NCBI GenBank assembly: GCA_047495785.1
Contig: JBLDXI010000001.1
Coordinates: forward strand, 2,046,001 to 2,110,000
Direction: 5' to 3'
DNA length: 64,000 bases
Origin: Lepidodermella squamata
Taxonomy: Eukaryota; Gastrotricha
Shown here: positions 44,801 through 54,416 of the stretch, piece after piece
Numbering within the stretch: position 1 is the stretch's first letter
Layout: every line of letters starts with the position of its first letter
Notes under the pieces: generated by a model
What the model saw: only the letters and a program-made list of their open reading frames with translations
What the model was told of the DNA's origin: nothing
Databases searched by the model: none
Position numbers and translations under genes: made by a program

Positions 44801-47530
44801 CGATCAAATAACGATGGAGTGGATTTGATTTTCATAACTTGGGGCCGAATTTTCGCCATTAGTTTTGAAGGTATACCAGTGGATTCTTTCGCAACGCGTG
44901 AAGCATGAGTGTCGAAATTCAAGGAAAACTTGATTTTTAACGAATCTTCAAAAGTTAGTTCACATTCCGCTGTAAAACTTGACTCGGAAATGTTTCGAAA
45001 GACCATTAGGACGAAAACTGACTGACTTGCGACGAATGACGCCGTTCTCAAGGCTGGTGAAATCGGGGTCGAACATTGCCCGATATTGAACTTCTTCCCG
45101 GTTGGAATCACTCTGCTAAGGTTTCCAATCGCAATAGACTGAGGTTTTGGTACATCAATGGCAGGATTCGAGAGATTATCATCGATATTGAAGGTAAAAA
45201 ATCCGTACACCGGGTTGAATAGACCAGTTGTCCCGCAGTCTCCGGCGTCGAATGCGCAGGCTGCTACGTTGCAATAAGAATCACAGAAACCATCGGCAAT
45301 CCAAGCGTTCGAACACCCGTTAGAACCTTAAATGAGTAAAATTCTTTCAGTTTTTCACGTCTCAGGTTAGTTTTACACCAGTAACAAGGGGTAACTTTGG
45401 ACAAAAATGATAAAACTGTTTCCCAATTTTGCTGCAAATGTTTAGAATTTTCCTGCTTTTTCCATATTTTGGTAAATGAAATTCTCTTTGGCTCACCCTG
45501 GGCAGTCAGCGATTAATTTTGGACGCTCATTTACGTAGTTAACAGCCTCTTCAGTTTCAACATTCACTCTTACAGCTGCTATTTACAAGAAAGCTGAATT
45601 TTTTACCTGTCCACAACACCCCTTATAACGGTACTTGAAAAATACTGAAAATACTTACAATAAGCTCTTTCGAGGGCAACATGCATGTCAATAGGAGCTA
45701 TTGGAATCGGTAGCGTAGTCGAATTAGAACTGAAATCACAGTCTCCGCCGTCGAAATCGCACTCTGAATTATTGCAAGGCCGATCGCAGTAGCCATCTCG
45801 AATCCAGGTATGCGGACAGCCGGAGGCGCAGTTTGGCAACGAGTAAGTCAAGTAAAACTTTTGCCCTGATGAATGCGTGATAAAATCTTCGGGATACACG
45901 GTTTGCCCCAGGAAAAAATCATCATTGAAATATATGAATTTCTCGCTCAAATTAGGAATTTTATGCAGCTGCGATTCAATAGCTGGCGAGCTGAAAGTCG
46001 GCAAAAATTCACCGGCCCGTTCACCGAAAATGTCTTCATGCGTGACTAGGATCAAATGTGGGTTGTCAAGATTCAACCAGTTTGGTATCTGCCCATTCGT
46101 GACTAGAAACACGTGTCTCACCCAGGGTGCATACATGTCGAGCGATCGTAAAGAAAATCTTAGTTCCTCATTATCAACAAATCTTTTCGGTTTTGCTTCA
46201 AGTTTCAACGAGCTATCGGACTGAAAATGACTAGTTTTAAACATCGACTTGCATCAATTCGTTAGGAAATTACCAGAAAATCTTCGCAATCAACAAGAAA
46301 AGCGGCTATCAAAGAAGGGTAGTCTTCTAGAACGGCTAATTCAGACCTCAAAACCTGTTGAAAAGGATAAAATCAATCCGAAATTTCTTCTCAATTCATT
46401 TTCAAGATTTTCTTCTTTTCTCATGATTTCCTACCTTTTCTGCGTCATCTTTCTTCGACTCGCTCGGGAACAGTAGAGCAGCAAAGTCGGCATCAATATC
46501 GAGCCGTAAATCGCTGATCGAGTCGCCAACTGACCGTGGCAACTTATCTCTAAGCGACCGCTCGTCTTTGAAAGTGCCCAGGCGTGATATTGGAGACAAA
46601 AAGACAGCGAGCGGATGCGACGCCATCGGCGTGTGAATTATCGCCGACGTCTATTTGAATAAAACGCTCATTAGAAACCGGCGCGAAGAAATTCGAGCCC
46701 AAGTGACTACTCACTAAACAGGCCGGCTTTAGCTTGATCTCGCGATCGATCGTCGCACAGCGCGTTTCTACGATGATATACATACATGAATTATCGCGCC
46801 ACCTCAATCTCTCACAGGGACAGTCTGAATTGCTAATATATAAGTGAGGGCCTACCGTTTCGAATTCGCGGGAACGCGACAAACAAGACGCCGTCGTTAT
46901 CCTCTTCGTCGATTATCAACGCGCCGTCTTCTTTGCGCGCACACTCGCTGAAACCAGGCGGCGAAGACGCTGACGCCTCGATGACGAGGCCGGCATGAGG
47001 AACGCAATGGTCAAGTTTGCACTGCGTCAGCTCACTGTTTGTCCTCTGACTCTCTCGGCTATTAGTGAAAATTATTATTTCGATATCGATATTTATACAT
47101 CAGGCGAGAAAACACCAACTTTGAAGCAGATAAGTGATAATGAAGGTCAAGCAAAAATTTTTGATCGCTGCCATTTACCCATGTGTACACAACATCGATA
47201 GGCTCGAATGAAACAAATCTGATTTGAGAAAAAAAACTATTTTTAAGGAGGAGTTATTAATAATATTTTTTCACCTTGAAAAGTCAATATTTGTATTCTC
47301 GCCAATGTATGGGCCAAACTTAGCCAAAGAACAGCTGCGTTCCTTGTTCAGCCAAGCGTTTAGCACCTGAACAAACAAAACGATAATTGTTTTCGTTAAG
47401 CCAACACAATACTAACCAAATGGGTCAGAAAACCGAGTACAAATGTTGCACAAGCAACAGATACCAGGCAGTAGACGGGCGGGCGGTTGATAGCGTCGTA
47501 AATCCGCCTTTGAGCATACTTGCCAATCAT
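38875..47530 (-). CDS. GNPTAB: N-acetylglucosamine-1-phosphotransferase alpha/beta precursor
   Basis: Ten exons: 47530-47417, 47366-47275, 47218-47120, 47034-46856, 46824-46715, 46650-46435, 46354-46274, 46220-45659, 45326-43884, 39398-38875; 1139 aa (human 1256). The enzyme tags lysosomal hydrolases with GlcNAc-1-phosphate in the Golgi. Seen in order: a cytosolic tail and signal anchor ([16 protein letters not shown]), Stealth CR1 ([14 protein letters not shown]), Stealth CR2 ([48 protein letters not shown]), two LNR/Notch repeats ([23 protein letters not shown] and [23 protein letters not shown]), an EF-hand ([13 protein letters not shown]), the beta C-terminus ([20 protein letters not shown]) and a final membrane helix. 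Intron 9 (43883-39399, 4.5 kb) contains a GPCR gene on the other strand. The alpha/beta cleavage motif of the human protein is not conserved. Confidence 0.93.
40764..43097 (+). CDS. Intronless class C (GABA-B-like) GPCR nested in GNPTAB intron
   Basis: A single uninterrupted 777-codon frame. A hydrophobic leader ([19 protein letters not shown]) precedes a periplasmic-binding-protein-type ligand domain of about 430 residues (family [28 protein letters not shown], later [18 protein letters not shown]). Seven membrane helices follow (starting [20 protein letters not shown], ending [20 protein letters not shown]). There is no cysteine-rich domain between the two parts, which is the layout of GABA-B receptors and orphan relatives rather than mGluR or CaSR. 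Ligand and partner subunit are unknown. It is transcribed opposite to GNPTAB and lies wholly inside its last intron. Lack of introns, in a region where almost every gene has several, suggests origin by retroposition or intron loss. A short 3' UTR follows, with AATAAA near 43147. Confidence 0.85.
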   Translation: MALAVIFSILLASSVINQTESRKPYRLRTLYLLGLSLNAGDFRNCRWAFQTAYEFANNRSDILPDYHLEFEHRDEGPQAMLATATSINFMRSMLDSAEPGLFLAPVTVGVGQTPGCRSWGRVASHMNMVLMSSSCSAPGLTNRRDIYPNLWRTKASSQLTIMARLSFIKQFTSWRKTAVVFPVTESSFGLEAATYTLAMNIKFDLWVQTIEASSDFNDDLMQSFIRKDIRIFSFDNIDPFILVAFLCQAYKNGISGNKYMFVTLIGAYMDPNVYPPHLYPKNCNISIFKQQAERVLYFGAFSSLPIGNDGISKDYLGNTRSEFETYLKSNYPMDVKLFDYPLRFSCYDSALHSIVTLAEAEKLLNSRNSTLRNFKDDPRNVMLAVNQSIGNLRYSNQQHGLFHYSSRMEMDYEVQLVATWSQQTGLQPRYTVSLDDSATNINDLSLFKIRAIAPFASNFLPKDAAFEKYVDAGIPASVFIFLTSTACLVLVCQISGISYIASHDKQNLGRKIDEILVMLSFLLLAGGSILLATPTSMRNSSVCEASIFTVSLGLSLLYSYLVLRLRSASIVLRRNASRQRRIVNPSREEASFIVSTLVFLLLNFIIVISWLTADPYRSVLAKPENSRSYIAETDTYVEEYSVTCSSNFSAEWLATLVVLNLAVLGIGVIYVVRLVGNRYLPYFPFVKRLAVAIAFSSTLFLALTAVVFMLKSTRGQNIAVAVGLQIQSGLVAALLYVKVGNGAYAAGEAVPRLPSSQMLSRFDQLSSKSAIKRIPTK
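43478..43773. mobile_element. 296-bp MITE-like element with 38-bp perfect terminal inverted repeats
   Basis: The left arm, 43478-43515, begins GGAACCAAATTTACGGTGAG; the right arm, 43736-43773, is its exact reverse complement over 38 bp. The arms contain an internal repeated word (GGAACC..AATTT occurs twice per arm). The interior has an 84-codon frame with no recognisable domain. Size, perfect arms and lack of a transposase fit a young non-autonomous DNA transposon. It lies in GNPTAB intron 9, just past the nested GPCR gene. Clear target-site duplications were not seen. Confidence 0.8.
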
Positions 47531-47621
47531 CGCGACTCATGAATTCAAGTCTTTATCAATTATCTCTCATATCAATTTCACAACACTCTACGCAAATGAA
47601 ATCAAGCTTAATCAGTTTCAT

Positions 47622-47627
47622 TTTATT
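47622..47627 (-). promoter_or_regulatory. TAF8 poly(A) signal
   Basis: AATAAA on the minus strand about 30 bases after the TAF8 stop and about 92 bp before the GNPTAB start codon. Confidence 0.5.
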
Positions 47628-47657
47628 GATAAATTATGAAAAATTCTAAGAAAAGAA

Positions 47658-48539
47658 TCATGAGCTACTTGAAAGATGGGAAATTTTCGCTGGAACGGTC
47701 TCGGTGCCACTGCTATCAATGCCTTCATTCAAATTTTTCGAAACTCGCAACCACGGCTGGTCGTCGTATCGAGGTGGTAAAACTAAAAATCAAAATTAAT
47801 TTAAGAAAATTAAAAGAATAAAATAATTTACTAGGAAAGGCTTGCGGGTCGTTGCGGATAAGTACCGGCATGTCATTCGGATCTTCTTCGCCTGATTTCG
47901 TTGAAGTCGAAGACGCTAATAGTTTGACGAGGGCGCGTTCTACACTACGCCGTTGACTGGCCATGCGCTCTCGCACTAGTTGATAAGAAAGAGCTGGCGA
48001 CGACTGGGTAGTTGTTTTTACGTAGGTGTGAGGCGGCGGAAACGGCGGCAAGTGATCCGGCACCGTAGTGGGTCGTTGTTTTGGTGGCTCAGGAGCAAAC
48101 ATTTGCTCAACAACGATATCAGGCGTGTTATCAGCCCCAGCTATATAGAGAAACAACCAACTATATTACGGCTAATTTCAGGCGTAAATTATGCAAACCT
48201 GGGGGCAGGAAGACTCGTTTCGGTTGCCGGGCGAATTCAGTGAGCTGATTCACGTCAAAACCCATATCAACAAGGGATATTACAACATCAGCTGGTATCG
48301 GAATACTCCTTCCGGCTTGCTCAGCATATCGCCTCGAAGAAACAGCCAGTTCGGTCATAACTAAAACCGAAAAAATTCATATTCATTAGATTTTTCAAGT
48401 ATATTTACTCACATGCGTCGAGCAGTTCTGTGATAACCGTTAGGCAATTAGCAGACACATCTTTCACTCCGCAATCGTATAAAACTCCAGCGCAGCAATG
48501 TTTGAGCAATTTTCGCTGCAACGCTCTGCGAGCATTCAT
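47658..48539 (-). CDS. TAF8: TFIID subunit TAF8
   Basis: Four exons (48539-48413, 48360-48199, 48140-47832, 47782-47658), introns 52, 58 and 49 bp, 240 aa. The N-terminal histone fold (residues about 8-75: LKHCCAGVLYDCGVKDVSAN, then LTVITELLDAFMTELAVSSR) is followed by RIPIPADVV-type sequence. The TAF8 C-terminal signature is VPDHLPPFPPPHTYVKT, then ERMASQRRSVERALVKLLA, as in metazoan TAF8. TAF8 pairs with TAF10 through its histone fold and brings it into TFIID, linking to TAF2 and TAF6. The protein is shorter than the human one (310 aa). Its stop is 127 bp before the GNPTAB start, with an AATAAA at 47622-47627. Confidence 0.92.
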
Positions 48540-48678
48540 TTTCCAAAAAAATCTAAAATTTCACGTAAAAGGAACACATTTCGATTTTTGATTCTCATTT
48601 CATGAGATAAAACGCGCTGGCTTGAAGCCTATCAAACAAAATGGAAGAGCGTTAGACTAATAGAATAACTGGACGGTT

Positions 48679-49374
48679 TCACTTCTTCTCGGCGTCCGCA
48701 CCGGGCATATTGACAGGTGGATGCTCGAGGACGTTGTCGATGATACCAAACTCAGCCGCTTCCGTCGGGCTGAGGAAGCGATCGCGGTCCATAGCACGTT
48801 CAATCGCCTCAATGTCTTTCCCGGTATGTTTGACAAACAAGTTGTTGATCAATCGGCGCAACTTCAAAATTTCTTCCGCGTGAATTTGAATATCACTAGC
48901 CTGGCCGTAAGCCCCGCCAGACGGCTGATGGACCATGACTCGAGCGTTCGGTAGTGAATATCGCATTCCTGGCCGACCGGCGGCTAACAACAAGGCGGCC
49001 ATACTAGCACATTGACCGACGCACCACGTCGAAATCGGGGCTAGGACGTACTGCATAGTGTCGTAAATACCGAGACCGGCGGTGACCGACCCGCCCGGTG
49101 AGTTGATGTACATGTGAATCGGCTTTTTCGCGCTCTCAGATTGCAGAAAAAGCAACTGAGCAACGACTAGAGACGACAAATCATCGTTGATCGGACCCAT
49201 TACGCAAATGATACGTTCGCGCAGCAAACGGCTGTAAATGTCGTAGGCGCGTTCGCCCCGCCCAGTTTGTTCAATGACAATGGGGATAAGTGGGGAAAGG
49301 GCGGGAGAACTGCGGTGAATCAGCATTTTTTGGCAGCTGAATGCCAGGGCAGAACATTGACGAAGAAGACTCAT
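48679..49374 (-). CDS. CLPP: Mitochondrial ATP-dependent Clp protease proteolytic subunit
   Basis: Single exon, 231 aa. The first 25 or so residues ([20 protein letters not shown]) are a basic, Ser-rich mitochondrial presequence. The ClpP fold follows: [40 protein letters not shown], catalytic Ser in [14 protein letters not shown], catalytic His in [17 protein letters not shown], and [17 protein letters not shown]. Usually the residue before ASM is Ala (GQAASM); here it is Cys, a conservative change next to the nucleophile. ClpP forms the double heptamer that degrades matrix proteins with ClpX. It is the first gene of a tight same-strand run: its stop is 139 bp before the TAF8 ATG. A TTTTAG acceptor-like motif lies nine bases before its ATG. 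Confidence 0.95.
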   Translation of the reverse strand: MSLLRQCSALAFSCQKMLIHRSSPALSPLIPIVIEQTGRGERAYDIYSRLLRERIICVMGPINDDLSSLVVAQLLFLQSESAKKPIHMYINSPGGSVTAGLGIYDTMQYVLAPISTWCVGQCASMAALLLAAGRPGMRYSLPNARVMVHQPSGGAYGQASDIQIHAEEILKLRRLINNLFVKHTGKDIEAIERAMDRDRFLSPTEAAEFGIIDNVLEHPPVNMPGADAEKK

Positions 49375-49675
49375 TTATAACACTAAAATTGAAGACTAAA
49401 ACCAGAACAATGACTTAGTAGGAACTTATTTAGCGACTATGACAAATTTGTCACCGGAATCGTAACAAAATTGAGCGAGAAATCTTGAGCTACGAGCGAA
49501 AATTCACAATGGAAAAAAGATTATATGAATGTGATACAAAAATAGAATTGCATGTTAGTGAGCTTGCTGCAAGAAAATTCTCGTAAAAAAAGTGCGCTTG
49601 AAACAAAACGTGGGAATAAAGGTCGGTCAATTTTACGTAGCAGAAATGATCTGATCCAGCGGACACTTTCTCAGT

Positions 49676-50140
49676 TCAGCCGTGAAAATAGGTGAAAACC
49701 GTCGTTGCAGCAACAACAGAGATCAAATCTGCTGCAGTGTGAAGCCAGAGTAGTGGAAATGAGTGGTTTCCGAAAAGAACGTGCGGAACTTGCAAGAACA
49801 AGTGCACCAAGGTAAAACCAAGCGAAACACGGAAAATTTCCAAGCTCGAACTAACGGCAAGGTGACTGAAAAGAAAACCAGCTGTGAACTCAGTTATGAA
49901 ACGGAATAGTCAATACCTCAGCAGAGAGAACAAACAAAAATTGACAGCAGCGTTACAGGCAACGGCTATAGCCAGCATTTGAGGCAATTTTTGACTATTC
50001 GGCAAATCTTCAGGTTTCTTGACCGATGGAAACGCCAGTTTCATGAACAGTGGCCCAAATAAAACGTTCGAGTAGAAAAATCCTGACAGTAAAAACTGAA
50101 TAGCCACTGCAACACAGACCGGAATCAAAATATCCAACAT
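49676..50140 (-). CDS. Small multi-pass membrane protein, DUF1761-like
   Basis: Two exons, 50140-49917 and 49865-49676 (intron 51 bp), give 137 aa. Four hydrophobic segments are visible: ILIPVCVAVAIQFLLSGFFY, MLAIAVACNAAVNFCLFSLL, SLGFTLVHLFLQVPHVLFG and LISVVAATTVFTYF. The segment FYSNVLFGPLFMKLAFP resembles the Y/F-GPLF-x-K-x-W/F signature of DUF1761 membrane proteins, a family known mainly from bacteria and fungi. Function is unknown. The join puts the second exon in frame with a strong TTTTCTTTTCAG acceptor. It lies 301 bp upstream of CLPP on the same strand. The family call is from memory of the motif and is moderate only. Confidence 0.55.
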
Positions 50141-51725
50141 TTCGATGCCGCCAACAAAAATGTAGTCAATTCCTTATAAATGAAAAGAAGTGCAAGGTAG
50201 CAGTTTTTTCAAGTACCGGAGCCCGTTAGCAGTTGATTGGAAAATGAAAAAAGATAGGGTCAAAACCGTGCTGGAAACTGGAATCCAGAAGCTGGAAACA
50301 AACTCAAGTAATTAAAACCAACTAAAAATGCAGAAAAACTGAAAACCAGGACATAACAACAAATCAACGTCTTTATTCGTGCATGCCATAACACCGTGAA
50401 TCAAACGCATACATATTATACCATAATATGTATTCATCAGCGGATATCTATCAGAGTAGTAACAAAGCGCGAATCCAACAAACGGTAACGGTAGTAATAA
50501 GTTTATGAAATCAAAATTTCTTTTCATTTTAATGCAGGTTTGAAGCAGTTTTACGGTGGCGCGGGATAGCGAAGAAGAAAGGAAAAAGGGCATTTTGTTC
50601 ATTAATTTTCGAATTTTTTTTATCATAATAATTTTTATGATCGCCCGATCATCTTTTTACGAGAATAGAGGGGTCATTTATTGACCCTCGCATCAAAAAG
50701 ACACAAGACATAAATAGCGCATATATATATGTGTGTAATAGAAATCAACAAACTGCATTAATTGTTCGAATCATCTTCATGAAATCGACGTCCGAATTGA
50801 GAAATGTTTTTTAAGCAACAAAGAACAGCCAGAAATGGCTGAATTTCTTAACAATCACCAACGAAAATTCAGAAGTAGTTATATCTTGACGCGTTTTTAC
50901 ACATTAGCAAATCAATAGATATTATATTTGTACATAACGTGATTGGATATGGTGAATGCTCGAGTTGACAAAATAGCGCAGAAAACTACAACAATTTATT
51001 TTGGGTAATAGCGCCAGTTTTAAAGCGAGAGCAGCCAAGCTTCATATAACTTGGCATATATTACTTTTTTATTCGAATATAGATATGCTCTCATGTCTTT
51101 CATCTTTTTGTGTAAATAATCTTCTGTACATTTCTGAGTTAATTTTTTACGGTAAATATATATTTCATTTTAACAAATAGCACGATCGAAAGCTGAAGGA
51201 AGCGGCTTTGAAAAGCACGTCATTATCCACTAAGAATGTGTTAAAAGAAAACAATCAAAACAATCATATCTCGGCTGCGAGAGAGAAAGAAAGTGAGGCA
51301 GATTCTTTACTGATAGGTTGACATTTTGTAAGAGTACGAGCTGTGAAGTGATCGCCAAGAGCTACTTCATCTGGTATTAAGCGCGTGACTAGATTATGAC
51401 AGCATTAAAACCTATTTGGAATATATGTTCTTAGCAAGCTCGATAAAGTGGGCCTAGTATAAGTTCGTCTAATGCTCTTAGCATGAAAGATAATTTTCTC
51501 ATCTCGACGAGTAAAATAAAGTAAAAAAGACGACGAAAACACTTTGTAATTTTCGACAAAACACAACAGCGCTCAGCAGATGGGGGGAAAAGCGGTATTT
51601 TGCAATTATTTACAAATTCATTCGAGAAATATGACGCTATAAAATACGCTTGGCAAACTTCCTTGTATACATTATGTACAAGAAGTTGATATTCGCGATC
51701 AGCAAAAACAGCAAAATGCATTTCT
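50141..51725. other. Intergenic, no supported gene
   Basis: AT-rich spacer. A 104-codon minus-strand frame (50312-50626) with some hydrophobic stretches has no splice, domain or signal-peptide support. The left part holds the DUF1761-like gene's promoter, the right part the ceramide synthase 3' UTR. Confidence 0.4.
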
Positions 51726-52975
51726 TCATAGAGGACGATGACGAACACCGGGAGACCGCTCCGCAAGCTTGCCATTACCATTAGAATATGAGCCATTTTT
51801 GTGCACCTCGTGAGAGGTGATGGAACCGTTCGACGACTTCGATGAAAGATCGTCCGGTTCGGATTCGTCTGTTTCTGAGCGCTCGTCTTTTTCGACATCA
51901 CCAGATCTTAATGCTTTTGCAGCGGTTTTCACGATGAGAGTGAACCAGAAAATATGCAGAGCAAGTAGGACAAACAAAAAGAAGTTGAAGAATATATGAA
52001 CAGCGTAATATTCCGAAAACAGCAACACAGTTTCAATGAAAGTTGAGCGAATGATGTAGAATGGAAAGAATCCGAGACGAGTGATAAGCCAACAAACTGT
52101 GAATGCAACAAACATGGCATTGCACAGCGTTGTCTTGCCAAGGTACCGAACTGTTTTAGCGCCTTCCATAATTACATCAGCAATGTCGTGAGAGACCAAT
52201 ACGAGCGACCCGATTCGGACAAAATTGAGAATCCATGAAAACACCAATAGGGTCAGTGTGGCGACGTGATGGATAATCATTTCAGCAAAATCTTTCCGTT
52301 TCACATCGTAAAGTTGAGTGCAAACTGCCGAGACATAAAAGCCCGTTTCCATCATGTAGTACCAAAAAATCGAATCTGGAACATGCAGATTGGGATAGCC
52401 GATCCAAGCATCCCGAGTGTCCCACAGCCAAGATTTATCTAACAAGACTATCGTTCCATACGCCTAAGAGAATTGAATATTTTAAGTAAAAACTATACAC
52501 CAATACAAGCAGGTTAAAAGATAAACTTTACCTGCAAAAAAGTGTATAAGGCTGTCCGCCATGCAGCCTCTGTGAACCTCTTCATAGTGGAAGGGCGGTC
52601 CTGTTGTCGCCTCAGTCGGAACCACGCATTAACGCGAAGCTCTTGCATTCCCACCTCTTTGGCGAGCCTGACGACTTCCTCGTCTGATGGGCTTCGGCTT
52701 CGCTTAAAAGCAGCTTCTAGTATTGGATTCGGCGACGCTCGTTTTCGCTGCCGTTCGCTTAACTTATATGCACGCCCAATAGGACGGAAAACGTAAGATT
52801 CGATAATAAATCGAATGATAGTTATGACAACGGCAATCGGAAAAGCGTATAGCAAATCATTTGCTTGAGGCTTGTAGATGGTAGGATCCGTGTTCGTCAT
52901 ATTCACCCAGGTGCAATTTGGCGGCAGCCAAAAACTCCGTGACCAAAATGCATCACTTAGATACTGTAAGCTCAT
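51726..52975 (-). CDS. Ceramide synthase (TLC/Lag1 domain, partial homeodomain)
   Basis: Two exons, 52975-52532 and 52463-51726 (intron 68 bp), 393 aa. It N-acylates sphingoid bases with acyl-CoA to make (dihydro)ceramide in the ER. After a first membrane helix comes the C-terminal half of a homeobox-like domain (PSDEEVVRLAKEVGMQELRV, then WFRLRRQQDRPS), as in CerS2-6. The TLC domain follows with the Lag1p motif: IIHHVATLTLLVFSWILNFV, then RIGSLVLVSHDIADVIMEGAK, which includes the catalytic His pair and the Asp pair. The C-terminus is acidic and Ser-rich with DVEKDERSETDESEPDD, a likely CK2 phosphorylation cluster. Which CerS (chain length) cannot be told. The ATG at 52975 precedes SLQYLSDAFWSRSFWLP. 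Confidence 0.93.
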
Positions 52976-54416
52976 ATTAGTAACAATAAATGGCGATGCT
53001 ACCAAACAGAAAAATACATAGAAATATTGCGAAGTTAGAAGCGCCAGCGCATAATATACGTAAAAGAAACTGTAGACCTCAGATCGACAAATCTCTATTT
53101 CTAGGAGTTCATCTTCCAACTTCAGGCAAACGATTTCGATTGCGGAATGAACCAGCTAAACTTTCTCTTCCCAAAACTATAAAAATGATATTGCGGGTAG
53201 AACAATATGAAACCTACACCAGCGCTGTAAGTTGTGTTAAGGTTTACATAATGACTGCATGTTTATAAATAGCAATTAAAAGATAAAGCATGAGGAGAGC
53301 TAAGATAACAGGCACTGATAACGAATCACGCATTGAAAACTTCCACCCCAAAAACCCACGCATGAATGCAAAAATAGATCACTCTTATCATTTGCCTCTT
53401 GTGAAAAATAAATAATTATGCCAAAAAAAAATCAAAACGGAATATGTATTAAGCAGAAGAAGCATGGATAACGTACGCCATGTGAAGAGCTGCGAGCTGC
53501 GAGCAAGTTAGTTGACAGAATGATGGGAAAACTTCGCACTGCATCAGTTTTTGACAAAAATTTTAGCAAAAATCGAAGGTAGATGTGGCTCTCATGATTC
53601 ATGGTCAGGGCTCATAGCCTCTGGCATCAGGCAGCACAGCGTACCGCGGGCCAATCCGCTCAACTTAGCCAAACGGACTGAAATCGGCCTGAAAATCATC
53701 GTCGATGATTTTGAGCGCGCATTTATTAATTTTGTTTCACATAAAATCAGTCGAAAACCGTAATGAAAAAATAATATTTAATATAGAATTAAAAGCATAA
53801 TTTTTGTTTTTATAATTTAAAAATTTCCCGCCACTGCAAGATTCGGGTCTTCTCGCAGCTTCAACGCGAGATTGATCAGCCGACTCAAGATGGACAAGAG
53901 CCAAAAATATATTGCCGACTGCCTTGATATGAGCTGACGAAGTTTGCAAGAGGGGCCATGGGTCATCTCCTTGCAAGCGCTTTTTCCTGTCCAGTGAACC
54001 GATATACAGCATTCTACTGCCTTCTGCCGAAACACAGAAACCTTCCTCTTGCTGTTTGCATTTTTTGTTTGACGAGATGACAAAAAGCTGCTAACATATT
54101 ATTATTGAGTATCGTTGATTGTTCGGTGGCGGAGACAGCAGGTCGCATTTATTCGCATGCGCTTCTCAGGTAAATTAACCGCCTCTCACCTCTGTGTCTG
54201 CATTTGGGTTTCGCCAAGCGCTGTTTCATTTCAAACTTTGTGATCATATCGGTCATGGATTCAAATTAAGGTTTGAATGTCTTTGGGGTGCTATTGATAA
54301 TTTTAATTTCGAGGAAACCCTTGTTACAATTTAATCATATGATTTTCCATTTTCCTCCTTGACTAGTTGATTTCACTAATTAATTATTGCTAGGAATCAA
54401 TTTTAGCTATTACGCA
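52976..54416. other. Divergent intergenic region, no gene seen
   Basis: Spacer between the divergently transcribed ceramide synthase and NCAPG2 genes. Short frames (up to 92 codons) on both strands lack support. Just before NCAPG2, a TTTTAG motif at 54400-54405 is a splice-acceptor-like site 11 bases before the ATG. Confidence 0.4.

Noticed and set aside
46550-46882. 110-codon minus-strand frame that looks like a separate small protein
   Set aside because: Parts of it are GNPTAB exons 5 and 6 read through introns. The in-frame exon chain explains it better.
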